Shown piece by piece: positions 16,484 to 25,868 of a stretch of 64,000 nucleotides of DNA (its first letter is position 1; every line of letters starts with the position of its first letter). The notes beneath the pieces are model-generated. The model saw only the letters and a program-made list of their open reading frames with translations, was not told the origin of the DNA and did not search any database. This DNA is from JAXLQL01 sp046331625 (GTDB taxonomy: Bacteria; Acidobacteriota; Terriglobia; Bryobacterales; Bryobacteraceae), in NCBI GenBank assembly GCA_046331625.1, contig JAXLQL010000010.1, positions 62,001 to 126,000 on the forward strand, in the 5' to 3' direction. Position numbers and translations under genes: made by a program.

Positions 16484-18327
16484 GGCAACACCAGCACCTT
16501 CAGCGCCGAAGCGTTGGCGCGCGAGCGATACACACGATGCGTGGCTCGCGTGAAGTCCGATTCGCGGGCGCTGTAGATGTCCACATACTGCTGCGGATTG
16601 CGGTCCACTAGCGGGAACCACGAGCTTTGCACTTGCACCATGATGCGATGCCCGCGGCGGAAGGTGTGATAGACGTCGGGCAGTTGGAACTCCACCTTCG
16701 CGAGCTTGTTCGGCTCGAACGGCTCGGGCTTCGAAAAGCTGTTGCGATAGCGGCCACGGAAGGGCTCACCGCGGACGAGCGCCTGATATCCGCCCATGCG
16801 CACGGCCTTGGGATTCGGATCGGCGTCGGGATAATCGTCCGGAAAGACGTCCACCAGCTTCACCACGAAGTCGGCATCGGTGCCGGTAGTGGAAACCTGC
16901 AAGCTTGCAATGAAGGGCCCCGAGAAGGTGACGTCGTCTTTGAGCACATCGGTGCGATAGGCGAGCACGTCAGGGCGCGAGGAAGCGTGGCGCTGATCAT
17001 CCGTCATGTACTCGCGGGTCATCCCGATGGCCGTGTAGTCGACCACGGGCACGGGCTTGTTGGGATCGCTCACGTAGTCATCGAAGGCGTTGTCTTCGCC
17101 GGGCGCATCCCAGCCGAGTTTGCCTCCGGCGTGGAAGTAGAGCGTCTTGGGCTGCGCTTCGCGCGGAGGCCATGCGGCGTGCTCGCGCCACTGATTGCGG
17201 CCCGTCTCGAAGACATAAGCTTCGGGCAGGCGCGGATCGTTCGTGCCCTTGAGGTGATGCTCGAAGAACGGGAACTCGATCTTTTCGCGATAGAACTCCG
17301 ACGTCTTGGCATCGAAGCGAACGTTGCCGAGGTGGTCGCCGGGATCGCCCGCCCACTGCCCGTGATACCAGGGACCCATGACGAGCATGTTCTCGCCGGC
17401 GGGTTGCTGCTTCTCGATTGCCTCATACACCCGGAGCGCGCCGAAGAGATCTTCGGCATCGTACCAGCCGCCCACCGTCATCATCGCCGGCTTCATGCGC
17501 TTGAGATGCGGCCGGATGTTGCGGGCTTGCCACCACTCGTCGTAGTCGGCGTGCTTCATCATCTCGCGCCAAAATGCGGACTTCCCTTTGAGGAAGCGCT
17601 CGTCGGCGTTCGGCAAAGGACCGATGCGGAGATAGAAGTCGTAGCCGTTCGGCGTTTCGTAGTCGAACGCGGGCTCCACCTTTCTCGTTGGCTCGGGATG
17701 CGGCTTGTCGTTGCGGATCAGAAAGTTGAACGCGTGCGCGAGGAAGAAGCAGCCGTTGTGGTGGAAGTCGTCGCCGACGAACCAGTCCGTGACCGGCGCC
17801 TGCGGAGAGGACGCCTTGAGCGCGGGATGCGCGTCCACGGCGCCGAGCGCTGCGTAGAAGCCCGGGTAGGAGATGCCCCAGATTCCGGCGCGGCCGTTGT
17901 GATTGGGAACGTTCTTGACGAGCCAATCGATCGAGTCATAGGTGTCGCTCGACTCGTCGAAGTCGCGGGCGCGCTTGGCGGGATTCTGGGGACGCACGTG
18001 GACGAAGTCGCCTTCGGACATCCAACGGCCGCGCACGTCCTGATAGACGAAGATGTAGCCGGACTTGGCGAAGTGCTCGGACGGTCCGAGCGAGGCGCGG
18101 AACTTGTCGACGCCGTAGGGCGCAAGGCTGTAGGGCGTGCGCGTCATGAGGATCGGGTAGCGGCGCGAGGTGTCCTTGGGCGTGTAGACGGCCGTGTAGA
18201 GCTTGACGCCATCGCGCATGGGGATCTCGTATTCGTATTTGGTGTAGTTGGCTTTGACCCAGGCCGCGCCCTGTGGGAAAGCGTGAGAGGCGGCAAACGC
18301 CGCCAGGATGATGGAGCGAATCCTCAT
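16480..18327 (-). CDS. CocE/NonD family secreted hydrolase (peptidase S15-like)
   Basis: 615 residues with a signal peptide (SIILAAFAASHAFPQG). The N-terminal alpha/beta hydrolase begins YEYEIPMRDGVKLYTAVYTP and carries the nucleophile motif GISYPG within AGIWGISYPGFYAALGA. A cap region follows, and the C-terminal part is the X-Pro dipeptidyl-peptidase jelly-roll (VKLVDVFPDDYPDADPNP, FRRGHRIMVQVQSSWFPLVD). These enzymes act on esters or acyl-peptides outside the cell. It is the first gene of a two-gene unit with the DUF4345 gene. Confidence 0.92.
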   Translation of the reverse strand: MRIRSIILAAFAASHAFPQGAAWVKANYTKYEYEIPMRDGVKLYTAVYTPKDTSRRYPILMTRTPYSLAPYGVDKFRASLGPSEHFAKSGYIFVYQDVRGRWMSEGDFVHVRPQNPAKRARDFDESSDTYDSIDWLVKNVPNHNGRAGIWGISYPGFYAALGAVDAHPALKASSPQAPVTDWFVGDDFHHNGCFFLAHAFNFLIRNDKPHPEPTRKVEPAFDYETPNGYDFYLRIGPLPNADERFLKGKSAFWREMMKHADYDEWWQARNIRPHLKRMKPAMMTVGGWYDAEDLFGALRVYEAIEKQQPAGENMLVMGPWYHGQWAGDPGDHLGNVRFDAKTSEFYREKIEFPFFEHHLKGTNDPRLPEAYVFETGRNQWREHAAWPPREAQPKTLYFHAGGKLGWDAPGEDNAFDDYVSDPNKPVPVVDYTAIGMTREYMTDDQRHASSRPDVLAYRTDVLKDDVTFSGPFIASLQVSTTGTDADFVVKLVDVFPDDYPDADPNPKAVRMGGYQALVRGEPFRGRYRNSFSKPEPFEPNKLAKVEFQLPDVYHTFRRGHRIMVQVQSSWFPLVDRNPQQYVDIYSARESDFTRATHRVYRSRANASALKVLVLP

Positions 18328-19302
18328 ATAGATGCGATGTTACCCGATGGTCCGATGCTCTTGGGGGCGGAAGTAGGGGGCGACTGTCCCGGACATGGTG
18401 GCGTAGACGGCTCGAGCCGGCGCAAACCAGGCGGGTTTGTTCTGCATGGAAGGCGGCGCTGGGTGCGGGGTGAGCAAGTTCGCGGCCACCCCAGGGGCCG
18501 AGGAGACCGAGGTTGACGGGTTGTTTCGCGTTCACCTGGGTGCCGACGTACCGGAATCCGCGAGAGAGCTTGCCGATTCGCCGCGGAGAGCCTCGATGCC
18601 GGTGTTGGTGGCCATTGTCTTCTCCAGTCCGGCGGATCAACTTCCAGTCAGCATGAAACTCACTGATCGTGCGCCCGGCGTAGTCGCAGAAAGTAGCCCC
18701 AGCCACAACCAGCGCCAGGAGGCCTTTGCAATGCGAGATGCGGCCAGCCCAGGTCTCGAGCTAGCGCCAGGGGTCGGGCGGCGGTTGAGGCGCGGCGTTT
18801 TCCATTGGACTAATTCGAGCTTCCACGCCTCGAAGGCGGGAAGTCGCCTACGTCTGAGTGTGGGGGCTAACAGTACACGACTGAGGGGGGATTGGCGGTA
18901 GGGAGGTGTCGCTTCCTCCGGTTTTCGAATGGCTCGCGGCGGAGGCAGCGAGGCGGTACCGATGTCCTGGTACCACCAGTTACAGTATGGAGAAATGGCG
19001 TTGAGTTTGGAATCCCCCAGATTGAGGGCGCAATTTGAGTGGATTCTCCAGAACTCGGGGGGGGCACTTGCTTTCCGGCCATGCTCTGCGTCGAAAGCTT
19101 CGGCTTTGATGACGAGTGCAGGTGGCATCACGCCCCACCCGGCCGCGGCCCTTCTCCCTTGGTCAGATGTCCCGCCGGCGGCGTGCGAGATGCAAGGTTC
19201 AGGCGCCGGTGCGATCGGTCCCGTGACTCGAAAAGGCGCGGTGAGACGGATTCAAGCGGCCCAGTGGTGAGCAGGACGCGAAGCCGAAGGTGGCACGTCC
19301 TT
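18328..19302. other. Long gene-poor stretch (975 bases)
   Basis: No gene is convincing here. Short open frames exist on both strands, but none shows a recognisable domain, a ribosome binding site or clean protein composition. The part at 18361-18640 is GC-rich and contains the self-complementary GTCCCGGAC; the part at 18880-19080 has a different look. It may hold decayed genes too old to recognise, plus the promoter of the CocE gene next to 18330. Confidence 0.6.
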
Positions 19303-19866
19303 CTAGGCTTCCTTGCGGAGCGCATTGTAGAGCCACGCCTTCGCGAGACGCATTTCGCGTTGCACGGTTGCCTGCGAGATGCCGAGCACAGTTCCGGCTT
19401 CCACCAAGTTGAGGCCGCCGAAGTAGGCGAGTTCGACTAGCTGGGCCTTGCGCGGATCCATGGCTGCGAGGTTGTCGAGGGCCTCGTGCAAGTCGAGGAG
19501 TTGGTCTTCGGGAGCATCGGAAACCACGGCCACATCATCGAGCGAGAGCTTGGCCGCTCCGCCGCCACGCTTGGCGCGGTGCTTGGTCTTGGCGTGGTCG
19601 ATGAGGATATGGCGCATGACGCGCGCCGAGACGGCGAAGAAGTGAGCGCGGTCTTCCCAGTCGCCACCGGTGCCCATGATTTTCATGTAGGCTTCGTGGA
19701 CGAGCGCGGTGGCCGAAAGCGTGTGGCCTTCCGACTCGCGGCCCATGTAGCGCTGGGCGAGGGCCCGCAACTGCGGATAGACGAGTGCGACGAGTTCATC
19801 GCGGGCTTCTTCGCGGCCGGAACGCCATTGACGCAAGAGCGCGGTTACTGGTTCGCTCGGAGTCAT
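19303..19866 (-). CDS. ECF RNA polymerase sigma factor (TIGR02999-like)
   Basis: 187 residues from ATG 19866 (MTPSEPVTALLRQWRSG); the frame continues upstream, but that part is not protein-like. Region 2 is clear (ELVALVYPQLRALAQRYMGR, TLSATALVHEAYMKI, then DWEDRAHFFAVSARVMRHIL), as is region 4 (DPRKAQLVELAYFGGLNLVE, ISQATVQREMRLAKAWL). This sigma subfamily lacks an anti-sigma gene and is typically encoded beside a Ser/Thr kinase, as here (280 bases away, same strand). The pair is usually thought to link kinase signalling to transcription. Confidence 0.92.
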   Translation of the reverse strand: MTPSEPVTALLRQWRSGREEARDELVALVYPQLRALAQRYMGRESEGHTLSATALVHEAYMKIMGTGGDWEDRAHFFAVSARVMRHILIDHAKTKHRAKRGGGAAKLSLDDVAVVSDAPEDQLLDLHEALDNLAAMDPRKAQLVELAYFGGLNLVEAGTVLGISQATVQREMRLAKAWLYNALRKEA

Positions 19867-20005
19867 TGTGGGCTCCGGGCGTGCGTGGAAAGTCCGGGCT
19901 CGCGCACGGGGCTCCGCGGCTGGCGGCGGGGCGAGTACTCGGTGACGAGGGGGGGCGAGGGCCAAACGGGCATGTTTTCGCGGGCCTCAGCGCGAGTGCG
20001 GGCAG

Positions 20006-20052
20006 CCGGACTGAAGTCCCGCGCAGGCTGAAGCTCGCCCCACATCGCGGCA
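20006..20052. repeat. Paired palindromic repeat, copy 1
   Basis: Contains GGACTGAAGTCCCGCGCAGG followed by CTGAAGCTCGCCCCACATCG. The first palindrome is nearly perfect (GGACT-GA-AGTCC); the second is degenerate on its right arm. It lies between the sigma factor and kinase genes. Confidence 0.75.
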
Positions 20053-20108
20053 GCGCCGCAATCCCGAGCGACCAAGCCTCCCACGAGTGACTGTGCCCAT
20101 ATCGGTAG

Positions 20109-20143
20109 CGGGACTGAAGTCCCGCGCTGGCTGAAGCTCGCCT
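20109..20143. repeat. Paired palindromic repeat, copy 2
   Basis: Perfect first palindrome GGGACTGAAGTCCC, then a degraded second half (CTGGCTGAAGCTCG). It ends four bases before the stop codon of the kinase gene at 20147, so a hairpin here could also serve as the end of the kinase transcript. No T-run follows. Confidence 0.75.
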
Positions 20144-20146
20144 TAC

Positions 20147-22834
20147 TCATCGCGAGCTCCCGATGCAAGCAGCCAGGCTCGATTCGGCGGCCTTCAGCCG
20201 CCAGTTGTCCGCAGGCAACGTTTCCCGGTAGATCTCCACCGCTTCCCGAATCAAGGCGGTCCCTCCTTGCGAGCAAGTCAATTGTCCCAATGCGGCAAGC
20301 GGCGGCGCGAGCGCTCTCCGATTGAGAGGGACTCCGTGGCGCAACGACTCGATCGTATCGCGATACGATTGGCGCGCCTCGCTGGTGCGCTTCTGCGCCC
20401 ACCGAAGCTGGGCGACTGTCTCTTCCACCTCCGCGCGCGCAGGCGTGCCCGCTTTGGTCCTCGGCAGCATGCGCTCGGCGGCTTGGTTGATGAGGTCCTC
20501 GGCTTCGCCGGAGGGCGCACGAGCCAGCAGGACGCGCCCGAGCGCCAGGCGAAGGCGAGCCAGGGGCAAGCTGCTCTCGCCGTAGTCGGCCGGGGCGCCG
20601 AGTAGCCTTTCGCGCAGCACCGCTTCCGCGCGAGCGAGATCTCCGCGATCTTCGTAGAGCAGCGCCAGATGCAACTCCGGATCGTTCGCCGGACTCTTCG
20701 CGCCTGACTTGGCCAAAATGCTCCGAGCCTCGAGCAACTGCCGTTCGGCCTCGTCGAACTGGCCCTGCTCGCGCAGAATCTCCGCCAAGCCAGCATGGCT
20801 CTGCGCGACCTCCGGGTGATTGGGACCGAGCGACTTCTGCCGGACCGCGAGCGCCTCCCGCTCCGCTGCCCCGGCGCCGGCGAAGTCGCCCTGAGTCCGC
20901 AGCACATTCGCCAGCTTGGCCAAGGGAATCGCCAAGCGGGGATGCAACGGTCCGAGCGTCTTGCGGCGGATATCGATGCATTCGCGCAGATACTTGGCGG
21001 CCTTGTCGTATTCGCCCATTTCGAAAAAGAGGCCGCCGAGATTGCTGAGGAGCGCGGTCTCGAGGTGTTCGCGCGGCCCGAGGATATCGCGCATCGCGAG
21101 CACCTCGAGAAAGAGCGACTCGGCTTCCTTCAGATCTCCCTTGGCTTGCTTGACCAGCGCCAACGTGTTGATGGAATCGGCGGTGAGGTGGTGGCGCTCG
21201 CCGAGCACGCGCTTGCGGATGGCAATCGACTCCCGGGCCATGCTCTCCGCGGTATCGAGATTGCGCTCGCGGCGGGCGAGCTCGGCGGCGTTCTTGAGCA
21301 TGTCGGCCTCTTCGGCGGTTCCCGGCCCGTTGAGTTTGCGGCGCAGTTCGAGGCCGCGCTCGAGCAGGCGGCGGGATTTGCCGTAGGCGCCCAGTTGCTC
21401 ATAAGCGAGCCCAAATGTTTTGAACAATTCCGCCTGCAATTGAGGCTGGTGATCGAGGCCCTTGACGCGCTCCACGCCCTTGTCGAGCACCTCGAGCGCC
21501 GTCACGGTCCGCCCCTGAGCTCGCTCGGGCTCGGCTTCCTGAAACAGTCCCACCAAAAATTCCGACACCTGCTCGGCGCGAGCCGCTTCGAGCCGCGCCT
21601 TGCGCGCGAGCAAACCCATTCCGATGCCGAATCCGATGATCAGCACCGCCACCGTGGCTGCCAGCGCCACCGGCCATCGATTGCGGCGGACGAACTTCCA
21701 CCCGCGATACCTCCAACTGTCTCGCCGCGCCTGTACCGGGTAGCCTTCGAGGTAGCGGCGCAGGTCTTCGGCGAACTCGAATGCCGACCCGTAGCGGCGC
21801 GCCGGATCCTTCTGCATCGCCTTCAGCACGATGTTGTCGAGATCGCTGCCGAGTAACGGCGCCTGGGCGCCTGGCTCGGAATCCACCGCGCGATGCACGG
21901 TGCTGGGCCTGGCGGGTTCGGTCTCGCAGATCACGCGTTCGAGCTCGAGCGGAGTGCGCGATTTGAACTGGAACGGCCGCTGCCCAGTGAGCAACTCATA
22001 GAGCAGGACGCCGAGCGAGTAGACGTCAGTGGCCGTGGTGATGGGCTCACCGCGCACCTGTTCCGGACTGGCGTACTCGGGCGTCATCAACCGTTCCGTG
22101 TGCGTGGTGACGGCCACGGTTTCGCCGGTGACGGTGGGATCGAGGAGTTTGGCGATGCCGAAGTCGAGCAGCTTTGGCGTGCCGTCTTTCGAGACGAGGA
22201 TGTTGGCGGGCTTGAGGTCGCGATGGACCACCAGGTTCTGATGCGCGCATTGGACGCCGTTACAGATCTGGCGGAAGAGCTCGAGCTTCTGTTCGAGTGC
22301 GAGGGTGCGGCAATGGTCGAGGAGGGGCGCGCCGTCGACGTACTCCATCACGAGATACGGCTGGCCGCTCGGAGTTACTCCGCCATCGAGCAGGCGCGCG
22401 ATGTTCGGGTGAACGAGGTTGGCGAGGATCTGGCGCTCGGCGCGGAAGCGCAAGTGGATCTCGCGCTGATCGAGACCGAAGCGGATGACCTTGATGGCCA
22501 CTTGTTGGCGGAAGTCGCCGCCGGTACGCCGCGCCAGGTACACGGCTCCCATGCCGCCTGCTCCGAGCGTGCGCACGATTTCGTAGGGGCCGATTCGATC
22601 GCCTGGTCCGGGTTCGCGCGTTGCGGCCAAGTCGCCGGCTACGGCGCGCAAGGGTTCGGCGATGGGATCCGCGTCAGCAGTGGCCGCTTCGAGTAGCTTT
22701 TCGACCTCCAATTGGAGTTCGGAGTCGCCCGCGCACTCGGCCGCAAGGAAAACTGCGCGAGCCGAGGGTTCGATCTCCTCGGCCGCGTAGAAGAGGTCCT
22801 GAACCTGCTGCCAGCGGGTGGGGGTCATGGACAT
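20147..22834 (-). CDS. Ser/Thr protein kinase with C-terminal TPR repeats
   Basis: 895 residues from ATG 22834 (MSMTPTRWQQVQDLFYAA); the open frame upstream crosses a repeat and is not coding. Hanks-type kinase: glycine loop LGAGGMGAVYLARR, VAIKVIRF lysine, catalytic loop VVHRDLKPANILVS, DFGIAKLL, and the APE-equivalent MTPEYASPEQVRG. A single membrane helix (VALAATVAVLIIGFGIGMGLLA) separates it from an extracytoplasmic or sensor half built of about ten TPR-like repeats (GQFDEAERQLLEARSIL and similar). Together with the ECF sigma gene it forms a frequent acidobacterial signalling pair. Confidence 0.93.
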   Translation of the reverse strand: MSMTPTRWQQVQDLFYAAEEIEPSARAVFLAAECAGDSELQLEVEKLLEAATADADPIAEPLRAVAGDLAATREPGPGDRIGPYEIVRTLGAGGMGAVYLARRTGGDFRQQVAIKVIRFGLDQREIHLRFRAERQILANLVHPNIARLLDGGVTPSGQPYLVMEYVDGAPLLDHCRTLALEQKLELFRQICNGVQCAHQNLVVHRDLKPANILVSKDGTPKLLDFGIAKLLDPTVTGETVAVTTHTERLMTPEYASPEQVRGEPITTATDVYSLGVLLYELLTGQRPFQFKSRTPLELERVICETEPARPSTVHRAVDSEPGAQAPLLGSDLDNIVLKAMQKDPARRYGSAFEFAEDLRRYLEGYPVQARRDSWRYRGWKFVRRNRWPVALAATVAVLIIGFGIGMGLLARKARLEAARAEQVSEFLVGLFQEAEPERAQGRTVTALEVLDKGVERVKGLDHQPQLQAELFKTFGLAYEQLGAYGKSRRLLERGLELRRKLNGPGTAEEADMLKNAAELARRERNLDTAESMARESIAIRKRVLGERHHLTADSINTLALVKQAKGDLKEAESLFLEVLAMRDILGPREHLETALLSNLGGLFFEMGEYDKAAKYLRECIDIRRKTLGPLHPRLAIPLAKLANVLRTQGDFAGAGAAEREALAVRQKSLGPNHPEVAQSHAGLAEILREQGQFDEAERQLLEARSILAKSGAKSPANDPELHLALLYEDRGDLARAEAVLRERLLGAPADYGESSLPLARLRLALGRVLLARAPSGEAEDLINQAAERMLPRTKAGTPARAEVEETVAQLRWAQKRTSEARQSYRDTIESLRHGVPLNRRALAPPLAALGQLTCSQGGTALIREAVEIYRETLPADNWRLKAAESSLAACIGSSR

Positions 22835-22986
22835 GGGCTTGCGCCCCTCGGACCATGCTAACGGCACAGGTGCCGGAAAATCAATGCAGTAGGGTGAGAT
22901 GGCCGCGCGCTGGGGGCGAATACGGTTCACTTGGGCGGGCGGGGCGCAGATGCTCGCGCCCGAAATTCGCGCTAGCGCCCGGCCGG

Positions 22987-23030
22987 CGGGACTGAAGTCC
23001 CGCGCAGGCTGAAGCCTGCCCCACATCGTG
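22987..23030. repeat. Paired palindromic repeat, copy 3 (best preserved)
   Basis: GGGACTGAAGTCCC at 22988-23001 and CAGGCTGAAGCCTG at 23005-23018: two perfect 14-base palindromes sharing the core CTGAAG and separated by three bases, followed by CCCCACATCG. It lies between the kinase and protease genes. Copies 1 and 2 are on the other side of the kinase gene in the same orientation. Confidence 0.85.
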
Positions 23031-23073
23031 GCGGAGGTGCGACAGTGAAAAGATACAAGTGTGTGGACAGGGG

Positions 23074-24447
23074 TTAGCGTGCGTCGAGGCCGAAGAACCA
23101 TGTGACTCCTCCGCGCGAGACTTCGACGAGCAGGGCTTTGGCGCGAGAGGAGGCGAGAGTGGCGGTGAGATCCGCTGTGTTCGAGACGAGCTTCTTGTTG
23201 ACGGCAACGATGATGTCTCCGGGGCGGAATCCGGCGGCGGCGGTGTCACCTTCGGGATCGACGGTGGCGAGGACGACGCCATTGGTGGTTTCGGGCAGTT
23301 CGAATTCGGTGCGGAGCTTGGCGTCGAGATCGGTCGTCTTGGCTCCGGGGAAACCGGGCGCAGTGCGCTCGGCGGGAACGGCGGCTTCGACTGCGGGAGC
23401 CTGGGCCGCGGGCCGCTCGGCGAGCGTCACAGCGAACGACTTGGGTTCGCCGTCACGATAGATCTGGATGCGGATCGTCTCGCCCGGCTTGGTGAGCGCC
23501 GAGTAGAAGCGGAGGCGGCCGAAGTCGTGGATTGGCTGGCCGTCGATGGCGGCGACGACGTCTCCCTTGGCGAGACCGGCTTGCTCGGCGGGACTGCCGG
23601 GGTTTACGTCGGAGATCATGGCGCTGCTCGATGCGGGTGCTCCGAGCGCTTCGGCGAGCACGGGCGTCATCGGTTGCATGGCTATACCCATGTATCCGCG
23701 GCGGACATGGCCGTGCACGATGAGTTCGCTCATGACGGCTTGGACGAGGTTCGAGGGGATGGCGAAGCCGATTCCGCTGCTGCCGCCGGAGGGCGAAACG
23801 ATGGCGGTGTTGATTCCGATGAGTTCGCCGGAGGTGGTGATGAGCGGTCCGCCGGAGTTGCCGGGGTTGATGGCGGCATCGGTCTGGATCCATTCTTCAT
23901 GCTGGCGCAGGCCCGAGCCCGAGCGGCCGACCGCGCTGACGATTCCGAAGGTGACGGTGGTGCCGACGCCGAAGGGATTGCCGATGGCGATGGCGTAGTC
24001 GCCGGGACGCACACGGGAGCTGTCACCGAATGAGGCGGCGGGGAGCCCGGTGGCGTCAAGCTTGAGGACGGCGACGTCAGTCTGCGCGTCAGCGGCGAGG
24101 ATGTGCGCTTCGAACTCGCGGTTGTCAGCCATTTGGACGGCGATCTTGTCGGCGGCTTCGACGACGTGGAAGTTGGTGAGCACGTAACCGTCGCTCGCGA
24201 TGACGATGCCTGAGCCTTCGCTGTTTTCGCGGCGGCGGTGGGAGGCTTTCACTTCGGTTTCGGACTTGGCGGCGGGGACCGTGACGGTGCGCGCGACGGC
24301 GACACGAACGACCGAGGGGAGGACGCGAGAAACTACGGCGGCGAATCCCTCGGAGGGTAGACTGGAGGGCTCCAGACGAGAAGCCTGGCTGGGGATTGTC
24401 AGGACCAACGGTAGGAGGGTCAGGATCGAGGGAATTCGCCGTCTCAT
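23074..24447 (-). CDS. DegP/HtrA-like periplasmic serine protease
   Basis: 457 residues from ATG 24447 (MRRRIPSILTLLPLVLTIPS, a signal peptide); the frame upstream is not protein-like. Trypsin fold with the triad in VLTNFHVVEAAD (His), TDVAVLKLDA (Asp) and NPGNSGGPLI (Ser). Two PDZ domains follow: one with RRGYMGIAMQPMTPVLAEAL and VNPGSPAEQAGLAKGDVV, one at the C-terminus with VDPEGDTAAAGFRPGDIIVA. Acts in periplasmic protein quality control. It is followed by the repeat and the kinase gene; a functional link with the kinase is not shown. Confidence 0.93.
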   Translation of the reverse strand: MRRRIPSILTLLPLVLTIPSQASRLEPSSLPSEGFAAVVSRVLPSVVRVAVARTVTVPAAKSETEVKASHRRRENSEGSGIVIASDGYVLTNFHVVEAADKIAVQMADNREFEAHILAADAQTDVAVLKLDATGLPAASFGDSSRVRPGDYAIAIGNPFGVGTTVTFGIVSAVGRSGSGLRQHEEWIQTDAAINPGNSGGPLITTSGELIGINTAIVSPSGGSSGIGFAIPSNLVQAVMSELIVHGHVRRGYMGIAMQPMTPVLAEALGAPASSSAMISDVNPGSPAEQAGLAKGDVVAAIDGQPIHDFGRLRFYSALTKPGETIRIQIYRDGEPKSFAVTLAERPAAQAPAVEAAVPAERTAPGFPGAKTTDLDAKLRTEFELPETTNGVVLATVDPEGDTAAAGFRPGDIIVAVNKKLVSNTADLTATLASSRAKALLVEVSRGGVTWFFGLDAR

Positions 24448-24645
24448 GTGTCGAGAGACGCGGCTCGGGTCGGGTGGTTGCAGATTGGCCGGGAAGCTTT
24501 GCCTTCCTTGACCGCGGGTTAACGAAGTTAACCGCAGACGCGGTTTCCTTAAGAATCCTTTGCGTTTTACGGGAGGGGGGCCGGGGGAGACACTTCGGGT
24601 GTCGTGGGTGGGGACTGGGTGTGGTTTGGCGGACTCGAGCATGGT

Positions 24646-25287
24646 TCACTCGCGTCTCGGGGTGGTGATTTCGGGCGGGAGGCTGCTTTCGGAGTGGGGA
24701 GCCGGTGCGCCGAGTGGCGGTTCGGGAGTGGAGGGGAGTTCGTTTTGCAAATTCGGTTCAGGCGCTGGCTCCGGACAGGCTTCGGTGGGTTCGTTCGGCA
24801 AACTCGCCTTCTCGGCCGGCGCGGAATCGACCGGCAACGGATCGGTGGGATGGGATGGCCGCTCGGATTGGAGGCGGCGGAGTTCGGCGAGGGCGCGATG
24901 ATATTCGCGCGTGAGCCGCGCTTCCTGACGCTGGATCTGGGCGAGCGCGGGTGAGTTATCAGTGAGGTGCTGGTGCGCGAGGGCGGTGCGGCCGGGCGCG
25001 TCAATCGTTTCGAAAGTCTGGCGGACTTTGGCCTCAGAGCGAGTGAGCTCGAGATCGAAGGTGGAGCTTTCGATGGACCAGCAACGGCGGATGCGCCACT
25101 GGGCGGCGGACATTTGCTCGACGAGTTGGGATTCGACTACGTCGGCTGGTTGGAAGCGGTCCATGTAGGCGAGGAGGAGTTGACGCCAGGCGGCGGGGTC
25201 CTCAGTGGAGAGCACGACGGATCGGGGGAAGGGAGTGGGCTTGGCGCTTTGCGCGGCCCGTTTGGCGGTGGAGATGTCGATTGGCAT
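24646..25287 (-). CDS. Conserved hypothetical protein of an acidobacterial family
   Basis: 213 residues, no signal peptide. The region about 25-100 (VVLSTEDPAAWRQLLLAYMD, FQPADVVESQLVEQMSAAQW then RIRRCWSIESSTFDLEL) resembles a family common in acidobacteria, where a phrase like EDPAEFE...Y.P.D..E..LV..LA...WRLRR recurs. A helical, charged stretch follows (IQRQEARLTREYHRALAELR), then a Pro/Glu/Ala-rich disordered tail. Function unknown. Basic N-terminus and heptad-like spacing hint at a protein- or nucleic-acid-binding role, but that is speculative. Confidence 0.65.
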   Translation of the reverse strand: MPIDISTAKRAAQSAKPTPFPRSVVLSTEDPAAWRQLLLAYMDRFQPADVVESQLVEQMSAAQWRIRRCWSIESSTFDLELTRSEAKVRQTFETIDAPGRTALAHQHLTDNSPALAQIQRQEARLTREYHRALAELRRLQSERPSHPTDPLPVDSAPAEKASLPNEPTEACPEPAPEPNLQNELPSTPEPPLGAPAPHSESSLPPEITTPRRE

Positions 25288-25437
25288 GATGCAAGCCTCC
25301 GGTCACGAGGATACGGCGGAGGGGAACAGCGCTTGCAAAATCGTTCTCGGGAAGTTGTGGAGGGGAAGGGAGTTACGATTTTTCGAAGACACGGTAACGG
25401 GGGAAGGGGCAGGGTCTCGCGGCGGATGCTGGCGCGG

Positions 25438-25860
25438 TCAGGAATGCTGCGTCAATTCGAGTGTGGGAAGGGTCTCGCGGCGGATTTCGATGTTGCCTTC
25501 GTTGTCGAACGAGTACCAGTCGCGTTCGATGGCGGCTTCGGTGCGGGAGACTTTGCGAACCACGGGGAAACCTGCACGGAGGAGTTCGGCGATCATCATG
25601 AACGCGGCGTCTTCAGGGTCCGTCTGGGAACTGGAATCGACGCGAAGGTAGATCTGGTATTGTGTTCCCGAGCATGAAGGATCATCGGGATCGGATTCCG
25701 AGATCCTGACGGTGAAGGCTCCGATTTGACCTTTCCAGTACCAACCGCCCGGAAAATTATCGCTATCGCGGAGTTCCGAGTGTTCAATGTCGAGGGCTCG
25801 GAAGATGGCCGAGGCTGCTTCCTTCAGGTCGAGTCCAGATTGAACGTTGATGATTGGCAT
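25438..25860 (-). CDS. Putative immunity protein of a toxin/immunity pair
   Basis: 140 residues from ATG 25860 (MPIINVQSGLDLKEAASAIF). Small, acidic, soluble and without a signal: DNFPGGWYWKGQIGAFTVRI, then SGTQYQIYLRVDSSS and DPEDAAFMMIAELLRAGFPV. I recognise no named family. It starts eight bases after the stop of the toxin-like gene, and a broken copy of the same protein lies on the other side of that gene at 26497-26602. A toxin flanked by its immunity gene and a decayed paralogue is the standard polymorphic-toxin arrangement; the role is inferred from this. Confidence 0.6.
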   Translation of the reverse strand: MPIINVQSGLDLKEAASAIFRALDIEHSELRDSDNFPGGWYWKGQIGAFTVRISESDPDDPSCSGTQYQIYLRVDSSSQTDPEDAAFMMIAELLRAGFPVVRKVSRTEAAIERDWYSFDNEGNIEIRRETLPTLELTQHS

Positions 25861-25868
25861 GAGAACTC

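Noticed and set aside
16627..18516. A 629-codon plus-strand open frame opposite the CocE hydrolase
   Set aside because: Shadow of the CocE gene in high-GC DNA; composition of an antisense frame, no recognisable domain and no ribosome binding site.
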